Below are positions 5,761 to 6,560 of a stretch of DNA of 6,560 nt, piece after piece; the first letter of the stretch is position 1; the number at the start of each line of letters is the position of its first letter. The DNA is taken from NCBI GenBank assembly GCA_021604605.1, contig BQJH01000165.1, forward strand, positions 1-6,560, in the 5' to 3' direction. A program made the position numbers and the translations under genes. This DNA is from Hyphococcus sp. (GTDB lineage Bacteria > Pseudomonadota > Alphaproteobacteria > Caulobacterales > Parvularculaceae). The notes below the pieces were generated by a model. The model saw nothing but the letters and a program-made list of their open reading frames with translations, was not told the origin of the DNA and did not search any database.

Positions 5761-6174
5761 CTAGCTTTGCTCTTTTTGTAACGTCAGCGCCACATTACCG
5801 GCGCCGCCGTCCTTTGCCTGGTCCATCACCCGCACAGCAATGCCAGAATCCGATTCTGGCGCCGCGCTGACAAGGACCGATCCATTCGGCTCACGAGCCA
5901 TAAACTCCTGCACCACAGGTTTGACCGACCCAGGATCAATCACGCGCAGCCCGTTGACCCGAACAAACCCGTCTTCCTGCACCGCTAAAACCAACGCTGG
6001 CGCCGGCACCTCAGGCGGATCCTCACTATTATCCGGCGTGCTGACATCAATGCCTTTTTCCCGCAGGAATGTCGCGGTCACGATAAAGAAGATTAAGAGA
6101 ATGAAGACGATATCGAGGAGCGGCGTGATATTTACGTCCGCCTCTTCGCCCGCATGTGTCGCTCTTTTTCTCAT
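5761..6174 (-). CDS. exbD: ExbD family proton-channel subunit (first copy)
   Basis: A 137-residue ExbD/TolR protein directly after exbB. The start MRKRATHAGEEADVNIT leads into the membrane helix PLLDIVFILLIFFIVTATF (residues 18-36), with the proton-conducting Asp at residue 21. The periplasmic domain has ALVLAVQEDGFVRVNGLRV, then a VLVSAAPESDSGIAVRVMDQAKDGG block typical of the family. It differs from the neighbouring copy mainly in the periplasmic domain, so the two may form a heterodimer inside the ExbB pentamer. This is inference: the known ExbB5-ExbD2 motor holds two ExbD chains. Only six bases separate it from the exbB stop codon, and AGGG next to that stop serves as the ribosome binding site, so translational coupling with exbB is likely. 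Confidence 0.95.
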   Translation of the reverse strand: MRKRATHAGEEADVNITPLLDIVFILLIFFIVTATFLREKGIDVSTPDNSEDPPEVPAPALVLAVQEDGFVRVNGLRVIDPGSVKPVVQEFMAREPNGSVLVSAAPESDSGIAVRVMDQAKDGGAGNVALTLQKEQS

Positions 6175-6180
6175 AGAACC

Positions 6181-6560
6181 CTACTCAATCAACAAATCGT
6201 CAGAAATGCGGTGAGACGCTTTCTGCACGTTGCGGTCAAAAGTGTTGATAAAAATCAATCCCGAAAGTGATGCGACAAGCCCCGCCATGGTCGGGATCGT
6301 CGCCTTGGAAATGCCGGCGGCCATCAGCCTGGCGTTTGACGAACCGGAAACGGCCATCACGTCAAACACCTGAACCATGCCCGTCACCGTACCAAGAAGG
6401 CCCAGCAATGGCGTCACCGCAACAAGGGCGCGGATGACATTGTTAAAGCGTGTCGCCTCCTGAACGGCTTCTGAAATCAACCGTTCCCGGACGGCATGAG
6501 CGTACCATGATTTATGATCCGTCCTGGCTGCCCAGGCGCGCTGAGCGCGTTTTGCAACAC
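6181..6560 (-). CDS. exbB: ExbB/TolQ/MotA family proton-channel subunit (5' part outside window)
   Basis: The last 125 codons of an ExbB-type gene; the frame is open to the right edge, so the start and first membrane helix are missing. The visible part has a cytoplasmic amphipathic stretch (WYAHAVRERLISEAVQEA), a membrane helix with AVTPLLGLLGTVTGMVQVF (about residues 47-65 of the visible part), and a last helix with ATIPTMAGLVASLSGLIF (86-103). The Thr in LLGTVTG and the Thr in IPTMAGL match the pore threonines of E. coli ExbB (Thr148 and Thr181). Where E. coli ExbB has Glu176 (GIAEAL), this protein has Lys (GISKAT). The GISKATIPTMAGLVASLSG pattern resembles the ExbB2 proteins of TonB2-class systems. 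It forms the inner-membrane pentamer around ExbD. It is the first visible gene of the operon; the promoter lies beyond the window. Confidence 0.93.
   Translation of the reverse strand, partial: VAKRAQRAWAARTDHKSWYAHAVRERLISEAVQEATRFNNVIRALVAVTPLLGLLGTVTGMVQVFDVMAVSGSSNARLMAAGISKATIPTMAGLVASLSGLIFINTFDRNVQKASHRISDDLLIE

Overview
The window looks like chromosomal DNA from an alphaproteobacterium of moderate G+C content. A marine Maricaulales/Hyphomonadaceae or Parvularculaceae-type lineage is my best guess, inferred from gene families rather than from any marker gene. The pointers are a DUF2336 gene, a solo ParA-family ATPase, a CtrA-like TTAA-N7-TTAAC box, and a TonB/ExbB/ExbD/ExbD/TPR operon of the kind common in TonB-dependent-receptor-rich alphaproteobacteria. 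Nearly everything is on the minus strand; one small lipoprotein gene is on the plus strand. No RNA genes, CRISPR arrays, insertion sequences or attachment sites were seen.

Left part (1-1261, minus strand): a ParA/MinD-type ATPase gene (338-1051) overlaps by one base (TAATG) a second open frame that runs off the left edge (1-338) and encodes an unrecognised Gly/His-containing protein. The 210-base leader upstream of the ATPase carries a plausible sigma70-type promoter, a perfect 8-bp-arm palindrome just downstream of the predicted transcription start, a strong Shine-Dalgarno sequence, and a distal CtrA-like box that overlaps the stop codon of the next gene.

Middle part (1262-3039): a DUF2336 gene (minus strand) and a small predicted lipoprotein gene (plus strand) are divergently arranged around a short intergenic region. 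The lipoprotein gene and the TPR gene to its right converge on a long, nearly perfect inverted repeat (3003-3039) that can act as a terminator in both directions.

Right part (3058-6560, minus strand): an operon reading exbB (5' end outside the window), exbD, exbD, tonB, then a periplasmic TPR protein. ExbB and ExbD would form the proton-driven motor in the inner membrane. The short TonB would pass the energy to TonB-dependent outer-membrane receptors. The secreted TPR protein is a frequent companion of this class and probably binds TonB or another envelope partner. The arrangement resembles the TonB2/TtpC class of systems. The substrate cannot be read from this window.

The search for an undescribed system gave modest candidates. 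The most interesting are the translationally coupled ATPase plus unknown protein pair with its palindromic control region, and the small two-cysteine lipoprotein. The TonB operon is a recognisable system.
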